Assembly: GCA_963823845.1 (NCBI GenBank)
Contig: CAWGND010000026.1
Span: forward strand, 319,847 to 383,846
Origin: Alloacidobacterium sp963823845
GTDB lineage: Bacteria; Acidobacteriota; Terriglobia; Terriglobales; Acidobacteriaceae
Direction of reading: 5' to 3'
DNA length: 64,000 nucleotides
Of this stretch, positions 1 to 8,296 are shown in pieces. Each line of letters starts with the position of its first letter. The stretch's first letter is position 1. Both the position numbers and the translations under genes were made by a program. The notes beneath the pieces were generated by a model. It saw only the letters and a list, made by a program, of their open reading frames with translations. It did not search any database and was not told the origin of the DNA.

Positions 1-330
1 GATCACGGAATGATCGGCGGAGAAGCCTTCCGGAAACAGGCAGTCTTCAAATTCCAGAGGTGGCAGAGCGCCGCCCGAGCAGGCGCAATCGCTGAGATTG
101 AGGTGACCGCTGAAGCGAGCGCCTTTGACGCGCCAGCGTCCGCACTTTCGTGACTTGGCGGTCGCCCGATCCCCCGCATATAGCTCACGGAAAAGGTCGA
201 CACTCAGGATCGGTTCCTCTCCATGATCCTCTTTGAATGCTTGGCGAGCCGCGGTGAAGTCAACCTGGCCGGTGGTCTGACTGGCTTCGATAAGCTTTTC
301 GCCCCAGGTACCTGAGCCCGTGTCATCCAT
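1..330 (-). CDS. Partial hypothetical protein, pentapeptide-like start (3' end outside window)
   Basis: An open frame of 110 codons starts at an ATG (complement of 328-330) and runs off the left edge without a stop, so only the N-terminal part is visible. There is no signal peptide or membrane segment. After about 65 mostly polar residues the pattern WRVKGARFSGHLNLSDC, followed by LEFEDCLFPEGF, shows Phe/Leu recurring at about five-residue steps. This resembles the opening coils of pentapeptide-repeat proteins. The family is inferred from this short stretch only, and no function can be given. Confidence 0.5.
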   Translation of the reverse strand, partial: MDDTGSGTWGEKLIEASQTTGQVDFTAARQAFKEDHGEEPILSVDLFRELYAGDRATAKSRKCGRWRVKGARFSGHLNLSDCACSGGALPPLEFEDCLFPEGFSADHSVI

Positions 331-522
331 AAGGGTTCCTCATGGCGTGCGAAAGACGATTGATGCGCGGAGAGCAATTTCCAGCTGGAAAACCAAATTG
401 GAGCACTGTGAGCGCCAAGTCAAGGACAAATTCGTAAATCAATCCCAACATGGCTGCTTTGAAGACGTGCTTTCGCCTGTGCTACCTTGCTCAAGAGCAA
501 TTCCCAACCGGAGCAACAAAGA

Positions 523-768
523 ATGGCGTTTACCGAGACGTTTCGCTGCGAAGTCTGCGGCAAGGCAAAGAGTGCAGAATCAGAAGATTGGTGGCTGGCC
601 TGGGCCGAGGAATTCTCGCCCACACCCGGTTCGCCGGCGATGCCGCAACTCCGGTTTACGCCGTGGGACGTGCTTCTTTCCCATCAGGCCGAGGCTCGCC
701 ACCTCTGCGGCGCGCGCTGCGCCCAGACGCTCATGGACCGCTGGATGACCAGGAGCGAAGAACTCTAA
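523..768 (+). CDS. Small Cys-rich hypothetical protein (zinc-ribbon-like)
   Basis: An 81-residue protein starting MAFTETFRCEVCGKAKS. It has a CxxC pair at residues 9-12 and a second CxxxC pair late in the protein (HLCGARCAQ), an arrangement typical of small zinc ribbons. The middle is rich in Trp and acidic residues. The ATG at 523 is preferred because an upstream in-frame start at 487 adds a segment without the family-like pattern. Its TAA overlaps the stop of the convergent zwf gene by a few bases. Function unknown; metal binding is inferred from the Cys spacing alone. Confidence 0.6.
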   Translation: MAFTETFRCEVCGKAKSAESEDWWLAWAEEFSPTPGSPAMPQLRFTPWDVLLSHQAEARHLCGARCAQTLMDRWMTRSEEL

Positions 769-2132
769 ACCGGATTCGCCCAGCCGCCATGGTGCTTCGT
801 CAGACTGTCCGCCTCCGCAGGCCCCCAGGAACCCGGTTCATACGAATGCACGGGAGGCTTGTCCGCCAGCAGCGGATCCAGAATGCGCCACGCGGCTTCG
901 ACATAGTCCCTGCGCGCAAACCACGACTGTCTGCCGTGCATGGCATCTTCCAGCAGTTCCTCATAAGGAAGCAGTTCGTCCGTGCCGCATTGCTGTTGCG
1001 CCTCAAGCTCGACCAGGCAGCCGCGCAGCCGGTCCCCAGCCTCTTTCACCGATCCTGCGATCGCGATCTGCGGCGTGGGGCTCAACCGGAAGCGCACATA
1101 ATTCTGCGGTGTCAAATGTTCTGAAAATACCGGAGGCGTCTGGCGCAGCTTGGCAATCACCTCGGTTGCGGTAACAGGCAGCGATTTCCCGGTGCGAATG
1201 AAGAAGGGAACATCCCGCCACCGCCATGAGTTGATATGCAGCCGCAGTGCGGCAAATGTCTCCATCGTCGATCCGGGTTTCACTCCCGGCTCATCCAGAT
1301 AGCCTTTGAACTGCCCCAGCACCACATCCTTTTGCTCCAGCGTATGTATGCTCTTCAGCACCTTCATGCGCTCATCGCGCAGCGCCTCCACCTCCGTGCA
1401 CGGAGGTGGCTCCATTGCAATGTTGCTCACCACCTGCAGCAGGTGATTCTGCACTACGTCGCGAATCGCGCCCACTCCGTCATAGAAGGCGCCGCGCCCC
1501 TGGATGCCGAACTGCTCCGACATCGTAATCTGTACGCTCTCCACATATTGCCGGTTCCAGAGCGGCTCCAGAAACGAGTTGGCAAAGCGGAAGAAGATCA
1601 CGTTCTGGACAGAATTCTTTCCCAGATAGTGATCGATGCGGAAGATGTGGTCTTCGTCAAAGACCCGATCAATCTCCGCCGTCAGCGCCCGCGCCGATAC
1701 TTGATCGTTCCCGAACGGCTTCTCGATCACGACCCGCCCGCCATCCGCCGACCCCGAGGCCTTCAACTGATCAATCACATGCCCGAACAAAAATGGCGGG
1801 ATCGCTAGGTAGTGCAGCGGATGCTTCGCATTGCCTAGCTGCTGCCGCACCTGCCGAAACGTCTCCGGATCGTTGTAATCGCCATCGACATAGCGCAGGC
1901 AGTCAAGCAGCTTCGGCAGCCCTTCAGGATCGGCCCCGCCATGCTTCTCCACGCTGTCCTTCGCGCGCGCCTTGAATTGATCGAGGTTCCATCCGGCCTT
2001 CGCCACGCCCAGCACCGGCCCGACCAGCTTGCCCCGCTTGGCCAGCCGCTGCAGCGAAGGAAAAATCTGTTTGTAGGCAAGATCGCCGGTTGCGCCAAAG
2101 AATACCAATGCATCGGATTGCGTCTTATCCAT
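765..2132 (-). CDS. zwf: Glucose-6-phosphate 1-dehydrogenase
   Basis: A 455-residue enzyme that oxidises glucose-6-phosphate to 6-phosphogluconolactone with NAD(P)+, the entry to the oxidative pentose phosphate pathway. The N-terminus carries the dinucleotide-binding fingerprint GATGDLAYKQ (residues 13-22), here with Thr in place of the more usual Ser. EKPFG is at 137-141 and the substrate-binding signature RIDHYLGK at 165-172, with the catalytic His in it. It is somewhat shorter than typical homologues (about 490-510), mainly at the C-terminus. The ATG at 2132 has GAGGCG upstream as a Shine-Dalgarno. It stands alone, with no pgl or gnd next to it, and converges with the small Cys-rich gene. 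Confidence 0.95.
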   Translation of the reverse strand: MDKTQSDALVFFGATGDLAYKQIFPSLQRLAKRGKLVGPVLGVAKAGWNLDQFKARAKDSVEKHGGADPEGLPKLLDCLRYVDGDYNDPETFRQVRQQLGNAKHPLHYLAIPPFLFGHVIDQLKASGSADGGRVVIEKPFGNDQVSARALTAEIDRVFDEDHIFRIDHYLGKNSVQNVIFFRFANSFLEPLWNRQYVESVQITMSEQFGIQGRGAFYDGVGAIRDVVQNHLLQVVSNIAMEPPPCTEVEALRDERMKVLKSIHTLEQKDVVLGQFKGYLDEPGVKPGSTMETFAALRLHINSWRWRDVPFFIRTGKSLPVTATEVIAKLRQTPPVFSEHLTPQNYVRFRLSPTPQIAIAGSVKEAGDRLRGCLVELEAQQQCGTDELLPYEELLEDAMHGRQSWFARRDYVEAAWRILDPLLADKPPVHSYEPGSWGPAEADSLTKHHGGWANPV

Positions 2133-2330
2133 ATCGCCTCTGTATTGTTTAGAGATGCTTCAACCCGGACCCAGGAACCACGACAGTCAGTCTATCGCGG
2201 AATTGACAAAGAGGAATGAACGGACGGACGCCCACCGTTGACATACTGAATGAAGCGAAGAGCCTGCCCTGAGCCTGCGGAAGGCTTTTCTCGATCGTCG
2301 CACGAACCCTATCAGGAAACGGAAGCACCG

Positions 2331-2696
2331 CTATCTGCTTGAGAGCACGAACTCATTGCCATCGGGGTCTTTGAAGATCGCCATGGTTCCCCAGACTTCT
2401 TTCCGTGGCTCTAGCCCTTAGTTCCACTCCCTTAGACTGCAATACCTTCGCAGTGGCGAAAACGTCATCGCACCAGAATATCATCGGCTGAAAGCCGCCG
2501 ATCCGGTCTTCATGACCATCCGGAGTAAAAGAGCAAGAGATGTATCCGCGCCTGGAATCTGCAGCTCGATCCAGCGCTGTTTGCCGTTAAAGGGCTGGTC
2601 GGTGGCGATCCTGAACCCCAGCTTTTCCGTGTAGAACTTCAGCGAAACATCCTGGTCCTTTACCGGGATGCTGACCAGTTTCACTCCGCGAATCAT
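2331..2696 (-). pseudogene. VOC/glyoxalase-family protein, two frameshifts
   Basis: The first frame (start at 2696) gives MIRGVKLVSIPVKDQDVSLK followed by a typical VOC first half ending near DTSLAL, then stops at 2481. A second frame continues the fold with PDGHEDRIGGFQPMIFWCDD and VFATAKVLQSKGVEL, and a third frame gives WGTMAIFKDPDGNEFVLSS before a TAG at 2331. FKDPDGNEF is the conserved VOC C-terminal motif carrying a metal-ligand Glu. One-base shifts near 2530 and 2400 would restore a protein of about 120 residues. VOC proteins are metal-dependent lyases, dioxygenases or resistance proteins; the substrate here is unknown. Confidence 0.8.
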
Positions 2697-2794
2697 CGTG
2701 TCAATCCTCCATGATTGAGCTTTCCCGGAACATAGATCGCATGGGAGCCCGCTTGCAATCAGGTAGTAATTGCTATATTGATGATCGGAATAGC

Positions 2795-3106
2795 ATGGCC
2801 AATATCGATGACTACGTGACCGATGTGCTGATGCGCGACCTGGTCGGGCATGACCGGAGGCCGGTAAGCTTTCTCGTCTACCTGTGGCTGCTGGCCGAAC
2901 AGCAGCGTCGGAAATCCGGAGTCAGCATCAGCTATCAGGAGATCGCCGAATCCATCGGAGTCTCAAAAAGTTCGGCGCAGAGCGCCGTGGGCTGGCTTCT
3001 CAAGCGGAAGCTCCTGACCGTATTGAGGGCACATCCCACCGCAACACCTCATTACACGGTCGCGCAGCCATGGCGATCCAGGCTGCTCGTCCGCCCTAAG
3101 GCCTAA
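2795..3106 (+). CDS. Small helix-turn-helix transcriptional regulator
   Basis: A 103-residue protein starting MANIDDYVTDVLMRDLVGHD. The segment SISYQEIAESIGVSKSSAQS, followed by AVGWLLKRKLL, is a clear winged-helix/HTH core (helix 2, turn, recognition helix), and the tail is basic. An in-frame ATG exists upstream at 2711, but the preceding 28 residues look non-conserved, so the inner ATG is chosen. It is divergent from the decayed VOC gene, which it may once have regulated. No effector domain is present. Confidence 0.7.
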   Translation: MANIDDYVTDVLMRDLVGHDRRPVSFLVYLWLLAEQQRRKSGVSISYQEIAESIGVSKSSAQSAVGWLLKRKLLTVLRAHPTATPHYTVAQPWRSRLLVRPKA

Positions 3107-3255
3107 GCATCGTCATAATCCTCCGTCAGCGATTGCAGAAACGCCACCAGCGCCGCCACATCACTCTCCGACAACGACATATTCGCAAACTCCGGCGGAG
3201 CATTCCTCAGCGCCCCCTGCCGCGCCAGCCCCGAGCTGCGATAAGCCGGGGAAAG
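3103..3255 (-). pseudogene. C-terminal remnant of a c-type cytochrome / MauG-like protein
   Basis: On the minus strand an open segment of about 50 codons ends in a TAG at 3103-3105. It reads PAYRSSGLARQGALRN, then SLSESDVAALVAFLQSLTED. The ending 'LSExDxxALVAFLxSLT' is the usual C-terminal helix of diheme cytochrome c peroxidase/MauG and related c-type cytochromes. No haem-binding CxxCH and no start codon lie upstream, so this is the tail of a deleted gene. Its stop overlaps the end of the HTH gene. From 3256 to about 3500 nothing else codes. Confidence 0.6.
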
Positions 3256-3515
3256 CCAAATTTTTCTGGAGCTTCAGGGCGGTAAATCCTCATTCCCGCC
3301 TGAAGTAAGACCACATGGTCCCACTTCGGCGTCAAGTTCTATTTCATAAAAAAATCTTGTTAATGACACACATAAACTCAGCCGCTTCGGCCAAAGAAGT
3401 GGCCAAAGTACCGAAGAGCTGAAATGCATACGCGAAGGGATTCCGTACAAAAAGACTGGAAAGGGCGCTATGACTGGATTGTCCTTCGCACTATAGATGC
3501 AGACGAAGCTTGATT

Positions 3516-4040
3516 ATGGCAATCCTGGTAGTAGCCACGCCCTGGGCGCTGACCTGGGCTGATTTCAAAAAAACCGACACGAAACCCGTCGATTCGACAG
3601 GGGAATCTTTCGATGCCTTTACATCATTCGCCTGGGATGTTCCGGGCTTGACCTATAGCACTGGTAAGGACGGGCAACTGTTCTATACGGGTCTGAATGT
3701 AATTACGGTCACGCCGAATGCGCGGATTTTCAAATCATCCCCTCAGACGGCGGCTCTACTGTCGCATGAGCAGTTCCATTACGATGTTGGAATTGTTACA
3801 GCTCGGGCATTTGCGCTACAACTGATGGCGATGCGGGCCCCGAATCTTCGGGCTCTGCAAATGGCCCAGGATAAGGCTCAGCAACTTCACATTGAGACTC
3901 GTTCGGCCTTAATACAACGGCATTATGACCATGAAACTCACCACGGGACAGACGCGCATTATCAAAAAATCTGGAAAGATAGCATGGCTGCCTGTCTTGC
4001 CAATCCCCGCAACCTTCATCTTCAAGGCTTCTTGCTTTGA
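3516..4040 (+). CDS. DUF922-family putative zinc metalloprotease, secreted
   Basis: A protein of about 174 residues with a hydrophobic N-terminus (MAILVVATPWALTWA) resembling an export signal. The core contains HEQFHYDVG at residues 84-92, an HExxH zinc-binding motif, followed by YDHETHHGTDAHYQKIW. Both match the DUF922 pattern (HEQGHFDI and YDxETNHG). Hydrolase activity is inferred only. The start is uncertain: an ATG at 3497 in another frame reads MQTKL, which fused to this frame would make a classic signal peptide, so a one-base insertion near 3510 may have broken the true start. The gene is isolated. Confidence 0.65.
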   Translation: MAILVVATPWALTWADFKKTDTKPVDSTGESFDAFTSFAWDVPGLTYSTGKDGQLFYTGLNVITVTPNARIFKSSPQTAALLSHEQFHYDVGIVTARAFALQLMAMRAPNLRALQMAQDKAQQLHIETRSALIQRHYDHETHHGTDAHYQKIWKDSMAACLANPRNLHLQGFLL

Positions 4041-4200
4041 AATCCTGTCAAGTCTGGTTAATTCTGAAATGGTCATTAAGCACCATAAAATCAATCATTT
4101 AAATGCAGCCAGCGGGTTGCCGGGAATTATGCTGTAATTTGCTATCCTTGAAATAAGGGACCAAATTGTGCGGTCTCAGCCTTGCCGCCTCATAAGTCAT

Positions 4201-4266
4201 TGAAAACAAATAATCTCCGTACAGTATTGAAGCCGTAAGTTGCTGAAAACAAACAATCTCCGTACA
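4201..4266. repeat. Pair of 23-bp direct repeats upstream of the UbiD-like gene
   Basis: TGAAAACAAA at 4201 begins a 23-bp sequence that recurs at 4244-4266 with one mismatch (T/C). The 43-bp period is close to four helical turns. The pair ends about 60 bp before the decarboxylase start, where a regulator binding two sites on one DNA face would sit. Operator function is inference. Confidence 0.5.
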
Positions 4267-4326
4267 AAATGGGGAGGGGGTACCCGCTTTCGAGTAACAT
4301 AATTGGTTGCCAAAGGGAGGCAAGGT

Positions 4327-5892
4327 GTGGCCTACGACGACCTGCGCGACTGGATCAAAGCCCTCGATAAAGCAAAGGAACTGAAGCGCATCCGCGAGGA
4401 GGTCGATCCCATCCTCGAAATCGCCGAGATCACCGACCGCGCCTCGAAATCCGTCAAGAACGGAGTCAAAGGCGGCCCGGCACTCCTCTTCGAGAACGTG
4501 AAAGGCCACCCAGGCGCCCAGGTCTTGATGAACCAGTTCGGTAGCGAGCGACGCATGAAGTTGGCCCTCGAAGTCGACTCGCTCGACGAAGTCGCAGGAC
4601 GCATCCGCGCCCTGCTCGACGTGAAGTCTCCTGAAGGCTTCCTGGAAAAGCTGAAGATGCTTCCGATGCTCGCCGACATCGGCAAATTCTTCCCAAAAAC
4701 CATCGCCGCCAAAGACGCCGCATGTAAAGAAGTCGTCTTAAAAGAGAACTTCAGCGTCCTCGACTTCCCCGTCCTCCAATGCTGGCCGCTCGACGGCGGC
4801 CGCTTCATCACCCTGCCCTGCGTCGTCACCCGCGACCCCAAAACCGGGAAGCGCAACGTCGGCATGTACCGCATGCAGGTCTACGACGGCCAGACCACGG
4901 GCATGCACTGGCAGCGTCAGAAAAACGCCGCCGAGCATCTCCGCGAACGCCTGCGCGCCGCCGCTGGAGATACGGCTGCAGCCCACGTCAGCGCCATGGC
5001 CGAAACAGCAGGCGGTACTCAGAACATTACGCTGACAAATCAGAAAGACGACCGCCTCGAAGTGGCCGTAGCCATCGGCACAGATCCGGCAACGACCTTC
5101 GCGGCAATCGTCCCCGCGCCGCCCGAGGTCGAAGAGTTCATGATCGCCGGATTCCTGCGCCAGAAGCCGGTCGAACTCGTCAAATGTGAAACCGTCGATC
5201 TCGAAGTCCCCGCGCACGCCGAAATCGTCTTGGAAGGCTACGTCAAACTCGACGAGCTGCGCCGCGAAGGCCCCTTTGGTGACCACACCGGCTTCTACAC
5301 CATGGAAGAGGACTACCCGGTCTTCCACATCACCTGCATCACCCACCGCAAGAATCCGATCTATGCATCGACGATCGTAGGCAAGCCTCCCATGGAAGAC
5401 GCCTGGATGGGCAAGGCCGTCGAGCGCATCTTCCTCCCGCTCATGCGCCTGACGCTGCCCGAAATCGTCGACGTCAACCTGCCAGTAGAAGCGGTCTTCC
5501 ACAATCTGATGATTCTCTCAATTCGCAAGAGCTACGCCGGGCAAGCACGCAAAGTCATGAACGGAATTTGGGCGATGGGACAGGCCATGTTCACCAAAAT
5601 CATCATTGTTGTCGACGAAGACTGCGACGTGCAGAACCTGACCGAAGTGACCCTGCGGGTAGCGAACAACATTGACCCCGAGCGCGACACCCAGTTCACT
5701 CTAGGCCCGATCGATTCGCTCGATCACTCCTCCCGCCTACCCAACTACGGCAGCAAGATGGGCATCGACGCCACCCGCAAATGGGCCGCCGAAGGCTTCA
5801 CCCGCCCCTGGCCCCCCATGATCGAAATGGACGCAGCTACCAAATCCCGCATCGACGCAATCTGGAAAAAGCTGGCTCTGGACGGATTGTAA
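4327..5892 (+). CDS. UbiD-family decarboxylase (prenylated-FMN type)
   Basis: A 521-residue member of the UbiD family, which reversibly (de)carboxylates aromatic or unsaturated acids using prenyl-FMN made by UbiX. Family marks include NVGMYRMQVYDGQTTGMHW in the first half, LDGGRFITLPCVVTRDP before it, a central EFMIAGFLRQKPVELVKCE, EGPFGDHTGFY, and a C-terminal segment with DVQNLTEVTLRVANNIDP. The GTG at 4327 is chosen because AGGGAGG lies at 4314-4320 with ideal spacing. No ubiX or quinone genes are nearby, so the substrate (demethylmenaquinone/ubiquinone precursor or a phenolic acid) is open. A direct-repeat pair lies just upstream. Confidence 0.88.
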   Translation: MAYDDLRDWIKALDKAKELKRIREEVDPILEIAEITDRASKSVKNGVKGGPALLFENVKGHPGAQVLMNQFGSERRMKLALEVDSLDEVAGRIRALLDVKSPEGFLEKLKMLPMLADIGKFFPKTIAAKDAACKEVVLKENFSVLDFPVLQCWPLDGGRFITLPCVVTRDPKTGKRNVGMYRMQVYDGQTTGMHWQRQKNAAEHLRERLRAAAGDTAAAHVSAMAETAGGTQNITLTNQKDDRLEVAVAIGTDPATTFAAIVPAPPEVEEFMIAGFLRQKPVELVKCETVDLEVPAHAEIVLEGYVKLDELRREGPFGDHTGFYTMEEDYPVFHITCITHRKNPIYASTIVGKPPMEDAWMGKAVERIFLPLMRLTLPEIVDVNLPVEAVFHNLMILSIRKSYAGQARKVMNGIWAMGQAMFTKIIIVVDEDCDVQNLTEVTLRVANNIDPERDTQFTLGPIDSLDHSSRLPNYGSKMGIDATRKWAAEGFTRPWPPMIEMDAATKSRIDAIWKKLALDGL

Positions 5893-5983
5893 AAACCGTC
5901 ACGAGCGACCTTAAATCGCGATCGAACGTCTATGGGTGAAGTGACAGCAGTTCACATTAGCAGCAAAATTGTGATCCCAAAAT

Positions 5984-6781
5984 ATGCGCATATTTTCCCG
6001 GCTGGATCGTGTATTGCTGCTTTTTTCTGCCGTTCTCGCTTTTCCTTCGCAAATGCGCGCGCAATCGCCTTTGCCGCCCCAATTGCCTTTGCCGCCCTTA
6101 GAGCAGCCATATGCGTTCCACCGCTCGTGGAGCCTATTTAGCGAGTACTCACCTGACTCGAGTCACATCTTTCTGGGTATTGCCGAGCAGAGGAAGTTTT
6201 TCAACATTGGCGGCGCATTTACGCAGCGCCTGTTTCTTAAGAGATATGTGGGCATGTCCTATATGGCGGAAGTGAAACCGATCATGCTGGAGAGCGACCC
6301 GACATTGAAGGAATTAATCACTACACTGAGCGACCCGTACGGAACTGTGCAGTTTGACGATAAGTTGCTGCCCGCGCTTCCCGTCATCAGCGTCGGTCCA
6401 AGCCTGATCACCAGCTCAAGGACACTCAATGGCGCCACATACACTGCCACGTATGAGCTTTTCTATTCCCGCCGCTGGACTTATGCTTTTGGTCTAAGTC
6501 CGATAGGATTGAGAACCACCCTCCGGCCGCACTCGCGCATCCAGCCAGATCTGACTTTGCTCGGTGGTTTTGTTGTTTCTCCGCGTGACATTCCAGTATT
6601 TGACAGTTCCGCCTTCAATTTCACCTTTTCCTTCGGGGCTGGGGTTGAATTGTTCCAGCGCTCGAAGCATGCAACGCGCCTCGAATACCGCATCCAGCAC
6701 ATGTCCAACAAAAACATAGGCGAGAACAATCCCGGCGTCGATTCGCAGATGATTCAAGCAAGCTATGTCTGGGGTAAATAG
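5984..6781 (+). CDS. PagL-like lipid A 3-O-deacylase, outer membrane
   Basis: A 265-residue protein with a signal peptide (MRIFSRLDRVLLLFSAVLAF, cleavage near MRAQS) and beta-barrel-like alternation. The C-terminal segment EYRIQHMSNKNIGENNPGVD matches the acyloxyacyl hydrolase/PagL signature, where His and Ser two residues apart form the catalytic centre with an acid 14 residues after the His. Here that acid is Asp rather than the Glu of Pseudomonas PagL. The protein is longer than PagL (about 170 residues) because of an N-terminal Pro-rich stretch and a larger barrel. The predicted role is removal of a 3-hydroxyacyl chain from lipid A. Confidence 0.7.
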   Translation: MRIFSRLDRVLLLFSAVLAFPSQMRAQSPLPPQLPLPPLEQPYAFHRSWSLFSEYSPDSSHIFLGIAEQRKFFNIGGAFTQRLFLKRYVGMSYMAEVKPIMLESDPTLKELITTLSDPYGTVQFDDKLLPALPVISVGPSLITSSRTLNGATYTATYELFYSRRWTYAFGLSPIGLRTTLRPHSRIQPDLTLLGGFVVSPRDIPVFDSSAFNFTFSFGAGVELFQRSKHATRLEYRIQHMSNKNIGENNPGVDSQMIQASYVWGK

Positions 6782-6804
6782 CAAAAGTGGCGCAAGAAAG
6801 TGTT

Positions 6805-7296
6805 CTACTCCGCCGCCTTCAACTCCAGCGAAACCAAGTTCCGCACCGACCGCGCTGGGCGCTTGTCATCCGAGACAACAAGCCGGAGCGGCCCGGTCCT
6901 GGCATCCAAAGGCTTGCCGTTCATCGTGTCGGCCACAAGCACGTCTCCGGGATGAAAATCCGGTTCTATTTCAGCCAGCGCCAGCACAGCCTTGTATCCG
7001 TCCGATCCGGTAGCCACGACATATTCCGCGAGCGACTTGCCACGAACATCTTTTCCCACCGGAGCCCCAACCTGCGTCAGCAAATCAATCAGCAGCACGC
7101 CAGAGTAGGTTTCGTCCGCATTCTCATGTGGATCGTGAACGGTGACAGTCTTGTGCGGAAGTGACTTCAGCGCGTCCAGCGAGACGCTGGTCTGCTGGCT
7201 GGCATTCTGTACCTTGAGCGATGCCTGCGCATGCAACGGCAAGCTGGCCAAAGTCGAAATCCATAGCAGAAACACAGACAGCCGTCGAATTTTCAT
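6805..7296 (-). CDS. Secreted molybdopterin-binding-fold protein
   Basis: A 163-residue protein with a clear signal peptide (MKIRRLSVFLLWISTLASLP, cleavage near LHAQA). The remainder follows the short 'oxidoreductase molybdopterin-binding' domain pattern: SLDALKSLPHKTVTV, TYSGVLLIDLLTQVG, YVVATGSDGYKAVLALAEI and LRLVVSDDKRPARSVRN. This size class lacks the dimerisation domain of sulfite oxidase and the usual cofactor-ligand Cys, so catalysis is doubtful; it may be a periplasmic binding protein. It converges on the PagL-like gene with a 23-bp gap. Confidence 0.75.
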   Translation of the reverse strand: MKIRRLSVFLLWISTLASLPLHAQASLKVQNASQQTSVSLDALKSLPHKTVTVHDPHENADETYSGVLLIDLLTQVGAPVGKDVRGKSLAEYVVATGSDGYKAVLALAEIEPDFHPGDVLVADTMNGKPLDARTGPLRLVVSDDKRPARSVRNLVSLELKAAE

Positions 7297-7349
7297 CCGA
7301 AAATCTCCTCAAAACCTTGCCTACATCATACAGAGCGCCGACAGGGCGG

Positions 7350-7377
7350 TTGCCTGAACGGCCAGTCCTCGTATACT
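7350..7377 (+). promoter_or_regulatory. Sigma-70-type promoter of nuoI, likely leaderless
   Basis: TTGCCT (7350-7355) and TATACT (7372-7377) are separated by 16 bp. The predicted start of transcription, six to seven bases after the -10 box, falls on or next to the ATG at 7384. No Shine-Dalgarno precedes that ATG, so the mRNA is probably leaderless. Confidence 0.55.
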
Positions 7378-7383
7378 AGTGCC

Positions 7384-7878
7384 ATGTCGATCGTGCGCAA
7401 CATCGCCGCCATCAGCAAAGGCATGAGCATTACGTTCAGAGAGATCTTCCAGCCGACCGAGGTGGAGAACTACCCTGACGGCCCCGGCCCAAACCGCGGC
7501 GCAGTATTACAGGAGCGCTACCGCGGCGCGCACGTCCTGCAACGCGATGAGAATGGCCTGGAAAAGTGCGTAGCCTGTTACCTGTGCGCCGCGGCATGCC
7601 CATCGAACTGCATCTACATCGAAGCGGCGGAGAACACCGCCGAGAACCGCATCTCCAGCTCCGAACGTTATGCCAAGGTCTACAACATCGACTACAACCG
7701 CTGCATCTTCTGCGGCTACTGCGTCGAGGCCTGCCCAACCGACGCTATCACCCACGGCCACGGCTTCGAGCTAGCCACCCTGAACGCTACCAACCTGGTC
7801 ATGCGCAAGGAAGATATGCTTGTGCACGCCGTCGGTGTTCCCAGCGCGATAGCTGCCAAGTCGGATTCGACAAAGTAG
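7384..7878 (+). CDS. nuoI: NADH-quinone oxidoreductase subunit I (2x[4Fe-4S] ferredoxin-like)
   Basis: A 164-residue peripheral-arm subunit of respiratory complex I that passes electrons through clusters N6a and N6b toward the quinone site. Both binding motifs are complete: CVACYLCAAACPSNCIYIE and CIFCGYCVEACPTDAI, each CxxCxxCxxxCP. The N-terminal amphipathic stretch (SKGMSITFREIFQP) is typical. Length matches the family. No other nuo gene flanks it, so this is an isolated nuoI: either the only copy with the rest elsewhere, or an extra copy. The ATG lies directly behind a good promoter with no ribosome-binding site. Confidence 0.93.
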   Translation: MSIVRNIAAISKGMSITFREIFQPTEVENYPDGPGPNRGAVLQERYRGAHVLQRDENGLEKCVACYLCAAACPSNCIYIEAAENTAENRISSSERYAKVYNIDYNRCIFCGYCVEACPTDAITHGHGFELATLNATNLVMRKEDMLVHAVGVPSAIAAKSDSTK

Positions 7879-7915
7879 ATCCACCTAGCCTGCGCCCGCT
7901 CTGGTATGCTACAGC

Positions 7916-8275
7916 GTGGTCGCGGGCTCCCCAACCATTCTCCACGTCTGCAGTCGCGATCTCATTCGCGAACTGCGCGACCGTATTCTCACTTTGCAGA
8001 GATACGACGTCGTATCAACGCTTTCCATTGCCGAAGCAGAAGACATCTTAGCGAAATCGCGCTTTGATCTGGTGTTGGTTGACGTCGAAGTTGACGGCCG
8101 CATTCCAGCGGCAGAGAAGCTCTGCGCAGATATAAAACATAAAAATCCGGAGCAGAAAGTAGCATTTATCTGCAACCATCGGGTGGGGAAAGAAAGCGAC
8201 TGCCCCGACGAAATCATCCGCAGCGAATTCAACCCGGAAGCCATGGTTCAGGGCGTAAAGGAACTTCTCGGCTGA
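7916..8275 (+). CDS. Degenerate response-regulator receiver domain protein
   Basis: A stand-alone protein of about 119 residues with a receiver-like fold: TILHVCSRDLIRELRDRILT, VVSTLSIAEAEDILAKSRF, then DLVLVDVEVDG, where the central Asp matches the phosphorylated Asp of CheY-like domains. The usual acidic pair near the N-terminus and the conserved Lys late in the domain are not evident, so phosphorylation may be lost. There is no output domain. It starts at GTG 7916, six bases after a TATGCT -10-like box, so it too may be leaderless. Similar small receivers are common in Acidobacteriota; the role is unknown. Confidence 0.65.
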   Translation: MVAGSPTILHVCSRDLIRELRDRILTLQRYDVVSTLSIAEAEDILAKSRFDLVLVDVEVDGRIPAAEKLCADIKHKNPEQKVAFICNHRVGKESDCPDEIIRSEFNPEAMVQGVKELLG

Positions 8276-8296
8276 GATTCGCGGGAAACTACGGGA

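Noticed and set aside
450..1124. A 224-codon plus-strand frame across the zwf end
   Set aside because: It crosses the small Cys-rich gene and zwf in another frame, with Arg-rich non-conserved content.
4201..4266. Possible CRISPR-like repeat pair
   Set aside because: Only two copies with a 20-bp gap, no spacers and no cas genes nearby; treated as operator-like repeats.
4738..5502. A 254-codon minus-strand frame
   Set aside because: It is antisense to the UbiD-type gene; low-complexity Asp/Gly/Phe content typical of shadows.
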